A stretch of 34,311 nucleotides of DNA from Candidatus Pacearchaeota archaeon (GTDB lineage Archaea > Nanobdellota > Nanobdellia > Pacearchaeales > GW2011-AR1). This document shows, piece after piece, positions 26,552 through 34,311 of this stretch. How positions within the stretch are numbered: the stretch's first letter is position 1; each line of letters begins with the position of its first letter. The stretch lies in the NCBI GenBank assembly GCA_027021195.1, contig JALUUW010000052.1, forward strand, positions 1-34,311, read 5' to 3'. A program made the translations under genes and the position numbers. The notes under the pieces were generated by a model. It was not told the DNA's origin, did not search any database, and worked only from the letters and a program-made list of their open reading frames with translations.

Positions 26552-27068
26552 CCCTAAGGCAAGACCTTAGGGCATCTAGAAATTATCTAATCTTAACTGT
26601 TCGCCTTTTCTTCCTTGCTTTTTAATGTAGTTTCTTATGATATCTGCATTTATTCCCTCTCCTACTGTTCCCACATATCCTCCATCACTCCAAAATTCTC
26701 CTCCCCACAATTCTTTTTTCAAATCAGGATGTTCTTCAAAAAGCTTAATTGCGGTTATACTTTTAACAATTCTAAATATTTGTGAAGCTGAGTACTTCGG
26801 AACAGATTGGAGCATGAAGTGCACATGATCTTCATCAAAACCGATTGTTTCAAATTTCATAGAATATCTTTCTTCCAGTCCCTTACATATTCTCTTAAAA
26901 GTCTCTACATATTTATTATTCAAAAACAAATCCTTACGATATTTTATACAAAAGACAAAGTGATATTTTATCTTAAAGACTTTATGATATGATTTGCAAA
27001 GATTGTTACCCATCTAAAAGATAGGTTATACTAACTTATAGCTTTATCCCCAAGGCAAGACCTTGGGG
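26552..27068 (-). mobile_element. IS200/IS605-family insertion sequence (tnpA only, no tnpB), approximate minimal extent between end hairpins
   Basis: Y1 transposase ORF flanked by CCCTAAGG-CAAGA-CCTTAGGG (26552-26572) and CCCCAAGG-CAAGA-CCTTGGGG (27048-27068). Confidence 0.8.
26576..27013 (-). CDS. tnpA: IS200/IS605-family Y1 (HUH) transposase TnpA
   Basis: 145 aa: KIKYHFVFCIKYRKDLF, GFDEDHVHFMLQSVPKYSASQIFRIVKS, FWSDGGYVGTVGEGINADIIRNYIKKQ (HUH motif and catalytic Tyr helix). Confidence 0.95.
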   Translation of the reverse strand: MGNNLCKSYHKVFKIKYHFVFCIKYRKDLFLNNKYVETFKRICKGLEERYSMKFETIGFDEDHVHFMLQSVPKYSASQIFRIVKSITAIKLFEEHPDLKKELWGGEFWSDGGYVGTVGEGINADIIRNYIKKQGRKGEQLRLDNF

Positions 27069-27262
27069 TATTTGGGAGAATAAAAAAGTTATAAATCAAG
27101 TGTTTGTCCCATGATATTGATTGAAGATTCGTAAAGCCAAATAATGTTAAGAAAACCAGTTATGAAAGATGGAATAGCCCTCCAATGAACTGATTAATGA
27201 TGAACTAACTTAATCCTATTTTTGATTTAATAGCAGAATGACCCTCTTTTGGTGATTGTTAT

Positions 27263-27281
27263 AAGTTTTCTTAGAAAACTT
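27263..27281. repeat. Inverted repeat (8-bp arms, 3-nt loop)
   Basis: AAGTTTTC-TTA-GAAAACTT. Confidence 0.7.
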
Positions 27282-27362
27282 GCTATTGTACCCAAAGGTA
27301 TTCTTACATTGTCTTAGAGCCAGCTCAACAAAAGTTATAAACTCGCCATTAGTTATCATATT

Positions 27363-27417
27363 GGAGTCGCCTCCTTTGCGAGAAAGGTGAATCCTTTTTA
27401 TATTAAAAGGATTTCAC
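27363..27417 (+). other. Tandem hairpin region, possible small RNA or leader element
   Basis: CCTTT-GCGAG-AAAGG followed by GTGAATCCTTTT...AAAAGGATTTCAC (12 bp, one bulge); TATA-like TTATAAA at 27335-27341. Confidence 0.35.
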
Positions 27418-27438
27418 TAAAGCCCAAAAAGAATAAAA

Positions 27439-27448
27439 TTTAAAAATA
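27439..27448 (+). promoter_or_regulatory. TATA-box-like element upstream of the fkbM-family gene
   Basis: TTTAAAAATA about 20-29 nt before ATG 27468. Confidence 0.45.
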
Positions 27449-27467
27449 CTTAAAAAAAGAAATATAA

Positions 27468-28241
27468 ATGATAGTCTTTAAAAAAATTAAAACGCTGAAA
27501 AAAATATTCAAAATAATCAAAAATCGTCAGACTTACTTTTTAGATTACTTTGGCCTTATAAAAGGACAATTTGTAGAATATGAATTAAAAAACGGAGTAC
27601 GATACAAGACAAGGTCAAAAACATTTGATAGATATATTATAAATGAAGTCTGGATTCATAATCTATACACTCAAGAATTTGGAATAAGGGAGAAAGATAT
27701 TGTACTTGACATTGGAGCCCACATAGGAATATTCAGCATCTTTGCCTCAAAGATCGCCCGCAAAGGGAAAGTCTATGCATTTGAGCCATCTCCAGAATCA
27801 TTTAAACTCTTGAAAGAAAACATCTCTCTAAACAACCTAAAAAATATAATTCCTGTAAACAAAGGATTTTCCTCAAAAAAGGGGGGAAGAAAGATGTATA
27901 TCTCGAATGAAGATCATCGGGAAGACTCTTTTTATTCTCGCGGTAAAAAAGAAATAGAGATAAAAACAATCTCGCTTAATGATTTTTTCAAAGAGTACAA
28001 TATAGATAAAATAGACTTTCTTAAAATGGATTGTGAAGGAGCAGAGTATGAGATCTTTAGGAATTCTTCAAAAAAATCTCTTAGAAAATTAAAGAAAATC
28101 GCCATGGAATACCATAATATCGGGGAAAAAAAGAATCTTAATTCCTTAAAAGCATTTTTTAAAAAGAATGGCTTTGTTGTCAAGGAAGGCCATAAAGGGG
28201 AAAACAACGGGATATTATATCTGATTAACACTAATTCTTGA
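27468..28241 (+). CDS. FkbM-family methyltransferase
   Basis: DIVLDIGAHIGIFSIFASKIARKGKVYAFEPSPESFKLLKENISLN, IDFLKMDCEGAEYEIF. Confidence 0.9.
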   Translation: MIVFKKIKTLKKIFKIIKNRQTYFLDYFGLIKGQFVEYELKNGVRYKTRSKTFDRYIINEVWIHNLYTQEFGIREKDIVLDIGAHIGIFSIFASKIARKGKVYAFEPSPESFKLLKENISLNNLKNIIPVNKGFSSKKGGRKMYISNEDHREDSFYSRGKKEIEIKTISLNDFFKEYNIDKIDFLKMDCEGAEYEIFRNSSKKSLRKLKKIAMEYHNIGEKKNLNSLKAFFKKNGFVVKEGHKGENNGILYLINTNS

Positions 28242-28611
28242 AGATCCCTTCTGCCAAGTAACTGCCTTCAAATCTTTACTGTACACTTGACATCCCTCGG
28301 AAATTAATTAGAATTTAATTTCTAAGTGAATACTCATAAAAAGAGAAGGCACCAATCATGATAAAGGTGCTCTGATTATGAAAATCTCCTTTAAAGAAGC
28401 AAGAAAAAAGATAAATAAAAAGAATTTTCTGAATCACGACATTCTTGGAGGCTTGAAAGCCTCTGCTTCAAAAAAAGTTATCCAAAAAAAGTTAATTTCA
28501 TGATTCCTGTCACTGTTTCCCGTATAAATGCCTGATTTCCCAACTGGAACAAATCCAAAAGATGCTACAAACTATAAAGTATAAAGTGGAGGAATTAACA
28601 GATTCAAAGGG

Positions 28612-28620
28612 TTTAAAAAT
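28612..28620 (+). promoter_or_regulatory. TATA-box-like element upstream of the small methyltransferase gene
   Basis: TTTAAAAAT about 21-29 nt before ATG 28641. Confidence 0.45.
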
Positions 28621-28640
28621 AAAGAGTTTTTTAATCGCTT

Positions 28641-29177
28641 ATGGGAAAAATAAAATTAAACCTTGGATCAAGAGATGATTATAAAAAAGGATGGATTAAT
28701 CTTGACAAAAGCAAAGAGTTTAAGGCAGATATTTATTCAGATATACAAAAAAAAATACCTCTGAAAGATAATTCTGTTGATTTTGTCCTTGCAAAACATA
28801 TTCTAGAGCATATAAATCCTGAAAAACTGGAATTTGTCATGGATGAAATAAGAAGAGTTGTCCGGCCAAAGGGATTGGTGCACATCTATGTGCCCCACTT
28901 TTCATGTGGCATAACTTACAGAAATCCATCCCACCTAATTCCAATGAGTTACTACACTTTCACAAGATTTAGTGGATTTGAAGTAAAGAAAAGAAAGTTT
29001 CTCTTTTTCAGAGAAAGCAATTCTTACAAGAGATACAAGTCTCTTAACCTATTTAGGAAAATTTTTAACCCAATTCTATCACTTCCCATGAACCTTTTTC
29101 CATTAGTTTATGAAAGATTTTTCTGTTGGATTTTTCCAGCTGAAGAGCTGGAAGTTGTCTTAGAAGTTAAAAAATGA
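28641..29177 (+). CDS. SAM-dependent methyltransferase (small class I type)
   Basis: KLNLGSRDDYKKGWINLDKSKEFKADIYSDIQKKIPLKDNSVDFVLAKHILEHI. Confidence 0.8.
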   Translation: MGKIKLNLGSRDDYKKGWINLDKSKEFKADIYSDIQKKIPLKDNSVDFVLAKHILEHINPEKLEFVMDEIRRVVRPKGLVHIYVPHFSCGITYRNPSHLIPMSYYTFTRFSGFEVKKRKFLFFRESNSYKRYKSLNLFRKIFNPILSLPMNLFPLVYERFFCWIFPAEELEVVLEVKK

Positions 29178-29896
29178 AAATCAAAGAGCTAAGAAAAATA
29201 TGTCACGGAGATCCCAAAAGAGACAGTATTGAAGCCAAAATATCTCAAAAACCATTTTCAATGTATCTGACATGGCTTTTTGTCAAGACAAATATTCGGG
29301 CTGAACAAGTATGTTTTCTATGGATTGTTTCCTCATTTATTGGAGGAGTATTATATTTTTTTGGAAATTATTGGCTATCTTTGTTAGGACTTGCATTTTT
29401 TCACCTGGGAATGATTTTAGATTGCTCTGACGGAGAAGTGGCAAGATATAGGAAAAAATGCACCATCCGTGGTCCATACCTTGATCTTGTCGGGCATACT
29501 ATAGTTAATCCCACAATACTTCTTGGAGCAGGAATTTACTCTTACAAGAATCCCATGTTGGGGATTTCTCCGGTAATTTTCCTCATACTTGGATCAATTG
29601 CGGCAATCATTATTGTAAACGCAAATGTGGCTAGATTAAAGGTCTATGAGGTATTGCTAGACAATAAAAAAAGAATCACTTCTGAAAGAAAAAGGTTTAA
29701 ATCACTCCCAAAAACAAATCTTAAAGGAGTAATGAATACTTTGATAAGAATTGGCCCGCTTAGCCTAATCTACTTTTTCACTATAGCCAACCTCCTTCCA
29801 ATTTACCTTCTAATAATAACTCCCACATACATCGTATTTTACTTAGGCAGAATATTCCACGAATACAACCACATCAAAAAGAAATATGATTCATAA
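29174..29896 (+). CDS. CDP-alcohol phosphatidyltransferase-family membrane protein (variant motif)
   Basis: DCSDGEVARYRKKCTIRGPYLDLVGH: DxxDGxxARx8GxxxDxxx[H]; polytopic; 4-nt overlap with the upstream methyltransferase. Confidence 0.8.
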   Translation: MKIKELRKICHGDPKRDSIEAKISQKPFSMYLTWLFVKTNIRAEQVCFLWIVSSFIGGVLYFFGNYWLSLLGLAFFHLGMILDCSDGEVARYRKKCTIRGPYLDLVGHTIVNPTILLGAGIYSYKNPMLGISPVIFLILGSIAAIIIVNANVARLKVYEVLLDNKKRITSERKRFKSLPKTNLKGVMNTLIRIGPLSLIYFFTIANLLPIYLLIITPTYIVFYLGRIFHEYNHIKKKYDS

Positions 29897-29956
29897 GAAA
29901 AATCAGCACAGGTCATTAGATCTGAAGAGCTGGCAAAAGCCACGTAAAAAAGACGG

Positions 29957-31465
29957 CTACATCCTTCCATAAACTGACAAAACTTCATACTCCTTTAGCT
30001 TCTTAAATCCTTCTAAATCCAGATTTTTATCAAGAGATATGGCGTATTTTATTGATTCATAGTCTGTTGGATCATTTAATGGCTTTCCAATGCCCCCCTT
30101 TATCCATATTTCTCTCCTGTCATTTATCCTTTTTGGCCCTGACCTGAATTCTCGTTCAATTAAATTTGACTCATTTTTCAAAAAGAGATTATAATCCTGT
30201 ATGCTTACAAATTCTTTAACCTTATCTCCCCAGTAGACTTCGTGCAAAAGATAATAATCCTCTGAAAACCCTCCAACTATGAAGACTTCTTGAGGATAGT
30301 CCTCTGCTATCCTATTAATATCTTCTTCTATCACCTCTTTTTTGTTTATGCTTGATATAGTCAAGTCACGGTCAAATAGTTTTTCCAAAAATACTTTAAT
30401 CTCATATCCGTTCGCATCCCTAACTGGAGAATCTTTGCTCTCTAACTGGTATTTAATCTGTATTTCATAAGGAACGAGAACTATTATAGAAATGATTGCT
30501 GAAAAAAGAAGCAATTTTCCGAACTGTCTTTTGCTGATATTTTTTACAACATTCAAAAGAATAATGGGAATTATTAAAAATAGATATCTGGGCTGAGGAT
30601 TTTTTAAAATTATCAGCAGAGAAATTGACAAAAAAATCATTAGTTTATAATTTTTTCTGAAGTCTTTAATTTTATAAAATCTCCAGAAATAAAAAGGAAT
30701 CATTAAGAATAAAACAAGAGCAGAGATAAGTCCCAATTTTGCTCCAATATTTGGGTTCATCCCAATGCCAAAAAAATTGGACAGCGTCCCAAAATTGCTT
30801 TTCAAAAGGGTGCGGAAAGGAAATCCGAACCAAAAATAATCAAAAACAAATAAGGGAATCAGCCCAACAAATATGGAACATAAGTAATAGATAAAATGAG
30901 AGAGTTGCTTATTGTAGAAAAATATCAAAATAAAGAATATTCCAAAGAAAAAAACTGCGTGCCAAAATGCAGCTGCCAATCCAAATAAAACTCCTGAGTA
31001 AAATAAATATCTTACTGAAGAATAATTATTTTCATCATATCTCTGCATAAAAAAGTAACTCCATAAGAAAAAAAGGCTTGCTACTTGGATAGAATTTACC
31101 CATGGCGCCATATACCACACAATTGGTGAGGCGAGCATAAGAAAAAAAGCCCTCTTATCTTTTCCAGACATATAATACACTGAATAAATAATTAAAAATA
31201 TCATGAGAAAGCTCAAGATCTTAAATCCTATCAGGCTTCCAAACAGCTTTACTAAAGGGGCATTAACAAATCCCCACAAGTAAGACTGAGAGCTTCTTAT
31301 TTTTGAAAAATCATACCCTGCAAAATACTTTGCAGCTGCAATATGCCCGTCTATATCTGTAGACCCTATGAATTTTGTAGAGAAGGATATTATAATCATT
31401 ATAAGAAATGCAATTGCAATTGCTAATTTTTCCGTATTAGTAAAAACTTTCTTTTTATCTTTCAT
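29957..31465 (-). CDS. GT39/PMT-like polytopic membrane protein (putative glycosyltransferase)
   Basis: 502 aa, many TM segments; FIGSTDIDGHIAAAKYFAGYDF, FWHAVFFFGIFFILI, NPQPRYLFLIIPIILL. Confidence 0.6.
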   Translation of the reverse strand: MKDKKKVFTNTEKLAIAIAFLIMIIISFSTKFIGSTDIDGHIAAAKYFAGYDFSKIRSSQSYLWGFVNAPLVKLFGSLIGFKILSFLMIFLIIYSVYYMSGKDKRAFFLMLASPIVWYMAPWVNSIQVASLFFLWSYFFMQRYDENNYSSVRYLFYSGVLFGLAAAFWHAVFFFGIFFILIFFYNKQLSHFIYYLCSIFVGLIPLFVFDYFWFGFPFRTLLKSNFGTLSNFFGIGMNPNIGAKLGLISALVLFLMIPFYFWRFYKIKDFRKNYKLMIFLSISLLIILKNPQPRYLFLIIPIILLNVVKNISKRQFGKLLLFSAIISIIVLVPYEIQIKYQLESKDSPVRDANGYEIKVFLEKLFDRDLTISSINKKEVIEEDINRIAEDYPQEVFIVGGFSEDYYLLHEVYWGDKVKEFVSIQDYNLFLKNESNLIEREFRSGPKRINDRREIWIKGGIGKPLNDPTDYESIKYAISLDKNLDLEGFKKLKEYEVLSVYGRM

Positions 31466-33051
31466 TTTTTGTTGCTGAACTTCCTTGTTGCTGAAAAAAA
31501 GCTCTTGTTTATTTTTTGTTTCTCTCCAATAGTCTCCAAATCAGAAACATCAAAATAATTTGAACTCGGAACATAAATATTTTCAATTTTATCTCCAATT
31601 AACAAAGAGTATGATGGAGACTTGATATTTACTTTGTCTTCTACTTCGATTTCATCATCAGCAATCCTTATTTTTCTTTCAAAAAAATGATTTTGTTTTT
31701 TGTTTTTTGTAATTAAAAAATCCCTTAGTTTCTCCTTTACATAAAGGCTTATTTTTTCGCTTCTCCCAAAAGTGTACTGGAAAACCCTTAAAAGAGCATA
31801 CTTCAAAGGATTTGTCTTGTTATTTTTGTATTTTACGAAGTTCCCTCTGATAATTATTAGACTCTCCTGGATCTCTGATTTTGAATTTCCAAACCATGAG
31901 CTCTGAAGTTTTTTCCCCTTTAATTCTATAAAAATTCCTGAATCAACTAATTGTTTTTTTTGTTTTTTAAGAAACAGTCTAAAAACCCCTGCTTTTTTAT
32001 AATTAATGATCATATAAAAATTATCATTACTTAAAATATAAATCCCTGCTTCTGAAAAAATCTTTGAAAATTTTTTTTTGAAGTGCCATTCACGAGATAT
32101 TTTGTTTGAGAAATCAATGTAAGCTTGAATCCAAGTATAAAGTATCTGGCAAAGGTATCGGTCATCCAATGAATTTGGGAAAGTTACCTTTCTTGTCAAG
32201 GATTCTTTAATTGCAGAGGATATTAAAAGAGCATCTTTGTTTGTTCCTGAAAGAATTTCAAATCCATGAGGGATTAAGTATTCAGTATTTCTGCTTCCGT
32301 AAATTCCCCCAAACGTAAAATCAGGATGAATAAAATAAGACAAAAATCCACATGCTTTTTCAAGAGCATTAAGAATCTTTTTAATTTTTGTTTTTTTATA
32401 GAGTTTTGCAAGATAATCTATTGCAAGAGACAAATATCCTATGTCTACCCCTCCATATTCTACAAACCACCCTTCCTTATTCTGGTTTTTACAGATTAAG
32501 TCGATTTTAGATTCTGCTGCCTTCTTGAATCTTTTCTCTCCTGTAACTAAAAAAGAATTATACAATGCAAGTGCTGATCCTGTCTCCTGGTTCATGACCC
32601 TTTTTTCTTTTCTCGAAGAAATCCATTCTGCCGTCTTAAAAACTGATTGTTTTAATTTTAGATCGTCAATATTCAAAATAAGCATTGTTTCTGTTATAGC
32701 ATAAAGAGAGAAGCTTGAGGCAACAAAACTACTTTCTTTAGGATACCACTCATTGAATGAGTTGTTTTTTTCCTGTATTTTTGACCAGTAATTTAGAGAT
32801 GCTTTAATGAATTGTAAAATTTTTTCAGAGTTATAATAAGGGTTTTTTGAATGTTTCAGTTTATAAAGAAGGGCGAGAGATAAAACAGCCTCTTGTTTTC
32901 TTGCGCTTGGCATATCAGTAGTTGCATAATGCCAAAACTCCCTATCAAAACAACCATAAGTTGTTGAAAGGGGATTTTTATCCATCATACCAAGAAGCCT
33001 TGGAATTTCTCTCATAGCAGCATCAAGATATGCTTCTTTATTTAATGTCAT
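31462..33051 (-). CDS. Large soluble protein, probable alpha/alpha-toroid (heparinase/terpenoid-cyclase-like helical fold) of unknown function
   Basis: ORF to 33093; Met15 (33051) avoids overlap with the upstream gene. YGCFDREFWHY, SARKQEAVLSLALLYKL and repeated helical blocks suggest an alpha/alpha toroid; family not recognised. Confidence 0.5.
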   Translation of the reverse strand: MTLNKEAYLDAAMREIPRLLGMMDKNPLSTTYGCFDREFWHYATTDMPSARKQEAVLSLALLYKLKHSKNPYYNSEKILQFIKASLNYWSKIQEKNNSFNEWYPKESSFVASSFSLYAITETMLILNIDDLKLKQSVFKTAEWISSRKEKRVMNQETGSALALYNSFLVTGEKRFKKAAESKIDLICKNQNKEGWFVEYGGVDIGYLSLAIDYLAKLYKKTKIKKILNALEKACGFLSYFIHPDFTFGGIYGSRNTEYLIPHGFEILSGTNKDALLISSAIKESLTRKVTFPNSLDDRYLCQILYTWIQAYIDFSNKISREWHFKKKFSKIFSEAGIYILSNDNFYMIINYKKAGVFRLFLKKQKKQLVDSGIFIELKGKKLQSSWFGNSKSEIQESLIIIRGNFVKYKNNKTNPLKYALLRVFQYTFGRSEKISLYVKEKLRDFLITKNKKQNHFFERKIRIADDEIEVEDKVNIKSPSYSLLIGDKIENIYVPSSNYFDVSDLETIGEKQKINKSFFSATRKFSNKK

Positions 33052-33052
33052 T

Positions 33053-33706
33053 CTAATCAAATCTCCTTTCAAATTTTCTTGCTGTTGACTCAATATATCT
33101 TTTGAGTGTGGCTGGAAGGGAAAAATAAATTCTTCTCAATGTTTTCCTCACGCTTAGTTTTATTCTGTCTTTAAATGAAAATTTTTCGTCAAATTTGAAA
33201 TAATCCTCTGAGAGTAGTTCATTGATTTCTTTAAGTCTTTTGGGAGGTTTTGGAATTTTATTTTTGTCAGGATATCCTAAAGCTACTAAGGCAATAACAT
33301 CATAAAATCCAGGGATCTTGAAAATCTTTCTTATTTTTTTTTGCGGAGGAAGATTATCTATCCAACAAGATCCGAGACCTTTTGAATATGCAACAAGATG
33401 GAGATTTTGAATCATAGCAGAAGCAGACTGAATATGGTCTTGATATTCTTTGTTGTCTGTCCTGTTGTCATAAATTACAAGTATCAATACAGGCGCATCC
33501 TTTACAAAAAAAGCGGTTCCCTCTTTAATGAGCTTTTGCCTTACAAAAGGATTTTTTATTATAATGAATCTCCATCCTTGCTTATTGCATGCTGAAGGAG
33601 CCCAAACAGCCTCAGAAAGAATATCTTTAATTAGTTTTTCAGATACTTTCTTTTTATCATAAAACCGAATACTTCTCCTGCCTCTTATTGATTTTAGAAG
33701 TTCCAT
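33053..33706 (-). CDS. Nitroreductase-family flavoprotein with basic C-terminal extension
   Basis: MELLKSIRGRRSIRFYDKKKVSEKLIKDILSEAVWAPSACNKQGWRFIII; GLGSCWIDNLPP; IALVALGYPDKNKIPKPPKRL. Confidence 0.88.
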   Translation of the reverse strand: MELLKSIRGRRSIRFYDKKKVSEKLIKDILSEAVWAPSACNKQGWRFIIIKNPFVRQKLIKEGTAFFVKDAPVLILVIYDNRTDNKEYQDHIQSASAMIQNLHLVAYSKGLGSCWIDNLPPQKKIRKIFKIPGFYDVIALVALGYPDKNKIPKPPKRLKEINELLSEDYFKFDEKFSFKDRIKLSVRKTLRRIYFSLPATLKRYIESTARKFERRFD

Positions 33707-33711
33707 TTAAT

Positions 33712-34311
33712 CTAAATTGTTTTTTTAATGACATAATTTTTTTCTTTTCTTGACATATTTGCAATCATTTCTCCTATCAATCCAAAGAATACAAACTGAA
33801 ACCCAACAATAATCATCAATACAGAGAAAATCAGCAGAGGACGGTTTCCAATCATTTTTCCCATAAAGAGCTTCAGATAAGTCAGATATAATGCAGCTAT
33901 AGTCCCAATGAAAAAAAGAATGCTTCCTACCCATCCAAAAAAGTGGAGGGGTCTTTTAAGATATGATGAGAGAAACTGAATTGTTATAAAGTCAAAAAAC
34001 CCCTTAAAAAGCCTTGAAAATCCATACTTGCTTTTTCCAAACTTCCTCTTCCTATGATTCACTTTAACTTCTGCAACCTTAAATCCTTTAGAATTTGCAA
34101 GAACCGGGATGTGCCTGTAAAGCCCCTCGTAAAATTCAAGATACTGGAGGACATCTTTTTTCATACATCTGTAGCCATTGTCAAAGTCATGCAGTCTTAG
34201 ACCTGTTGCTTTTCTCAAAACAGCATTAAACAATTTTGAGGGAAGGGTTTTAGAGATAGGATCCTTTCTCTCATATTTCCACCCAATAACAACATCATGT
34301 CCTTCATATAT
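33712..34311 (-). CDS. GT2 glycosyltransferase (dolichyl-phosphate sugar synthase-like with C-terminal TM region), 5' end beyond window
   Basis: Frame stays open to the window edge (YEGHDVVIGWKYERKDPISKTLPSKLFNAVLRKATGLRLHDFDNGYRCMKKDVL...NHRKRKFGKSKYGFSRLFKGFFDF); listed ORF begins at an internal TTG. Confidence 0.88.
   Translation of the reverse strand: MYEGHDVVIGWKYERKDPISKTLPSKLFNAVLRKATGLRLHDFDNGYRCMKKDVLQYLEFYEGLYRHIPVLANSKGFKVAEVKVNHRKRKFGKSKYGFSRLFKGFFDFITIQFLSSYLKRPLHFFGWVGSILFFIGTIAALYLTYLKLFMGKMIGNRPLLIFSVLMIIVGFQFVFFGLIGEMIANMSRKEKNYVIKKTI

Noticed and set aside
26552-27068. CRISPR-like repeat pair (AAGGCAAGACCTT twice)
   Set aside because: Only two copies, about 500 bp apart, flanking tnpA: these are IS200 end hairpins, not an array.
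27170-27240. Possible C/D box sRNA (CTGATTAATGATGA)
   Set aside because: D'-like and C'-like boxes are adjacent, but convincing outer C and D boxes with terminal stem were not found.
28340-28440. Possible C/D box sRNA around ATGATAAAGGTGCTCTGATTATGAAAA
   Set aside because: Box C match is degenerate and spacing to a terminal D box is too long; no kink-turn stem evident.

Overview
Archaeal-type, AT-rich, gene-dense window that looks DPANN-like (inference from gene content and style only). The left end carries core genes: a possible PfkB-family C-terminus, a DUF106/EMC3-like membrane protein, prefoldin alpha, an aIF2B/ribose-1,5-bisphosphate isomerase family protein and a SpoIIM/DUF95-like protein. 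The remainder is mostly a large glycan-assembly and glycosylation locus: an AglB/STT3 oligosaccharyltransferase, a GlcNAc-1-P transferase-like protein, a UPF0104-type flippase-like protein, a Wzx-type flippase, many GT2/GT4/GT9/GT39 transferases, methyltransferases, radical SAM proteins, a nucleotidyltransferase, a CDP-alcohol phosphatidyltransferase-like protein, a nitroreductase and an alpha/alpha-toroid-like protein. A solo IS200-type tnpA with matching end hairpins is inserted in it. The observations most worth a second look are: (1) a 65-aa stand-alone protein resembling the N-domain of aIF5A that keeps the GKHG hypusine-loop motif, divergent from queC; (2) a split four-cysteine mini zinc ribbon just before aglB whose frame is restored by one extra A in an A6 run; (3) a GT9-Nudix fusion divergent from a nucleoside deoxyribosyltransferase across a 36-bp promoter region holding a 16-bp palindrome; (4) a CDP-alcohol phosphatidyltransferase with His in place of the last catalytic Asp; (5) an intergenic region with TATA boxes and tandem hairpins that may encode small RNAs. 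No rRNA, tRNA or CRISPR array was recognised. All assignments are by eye, with no database search.
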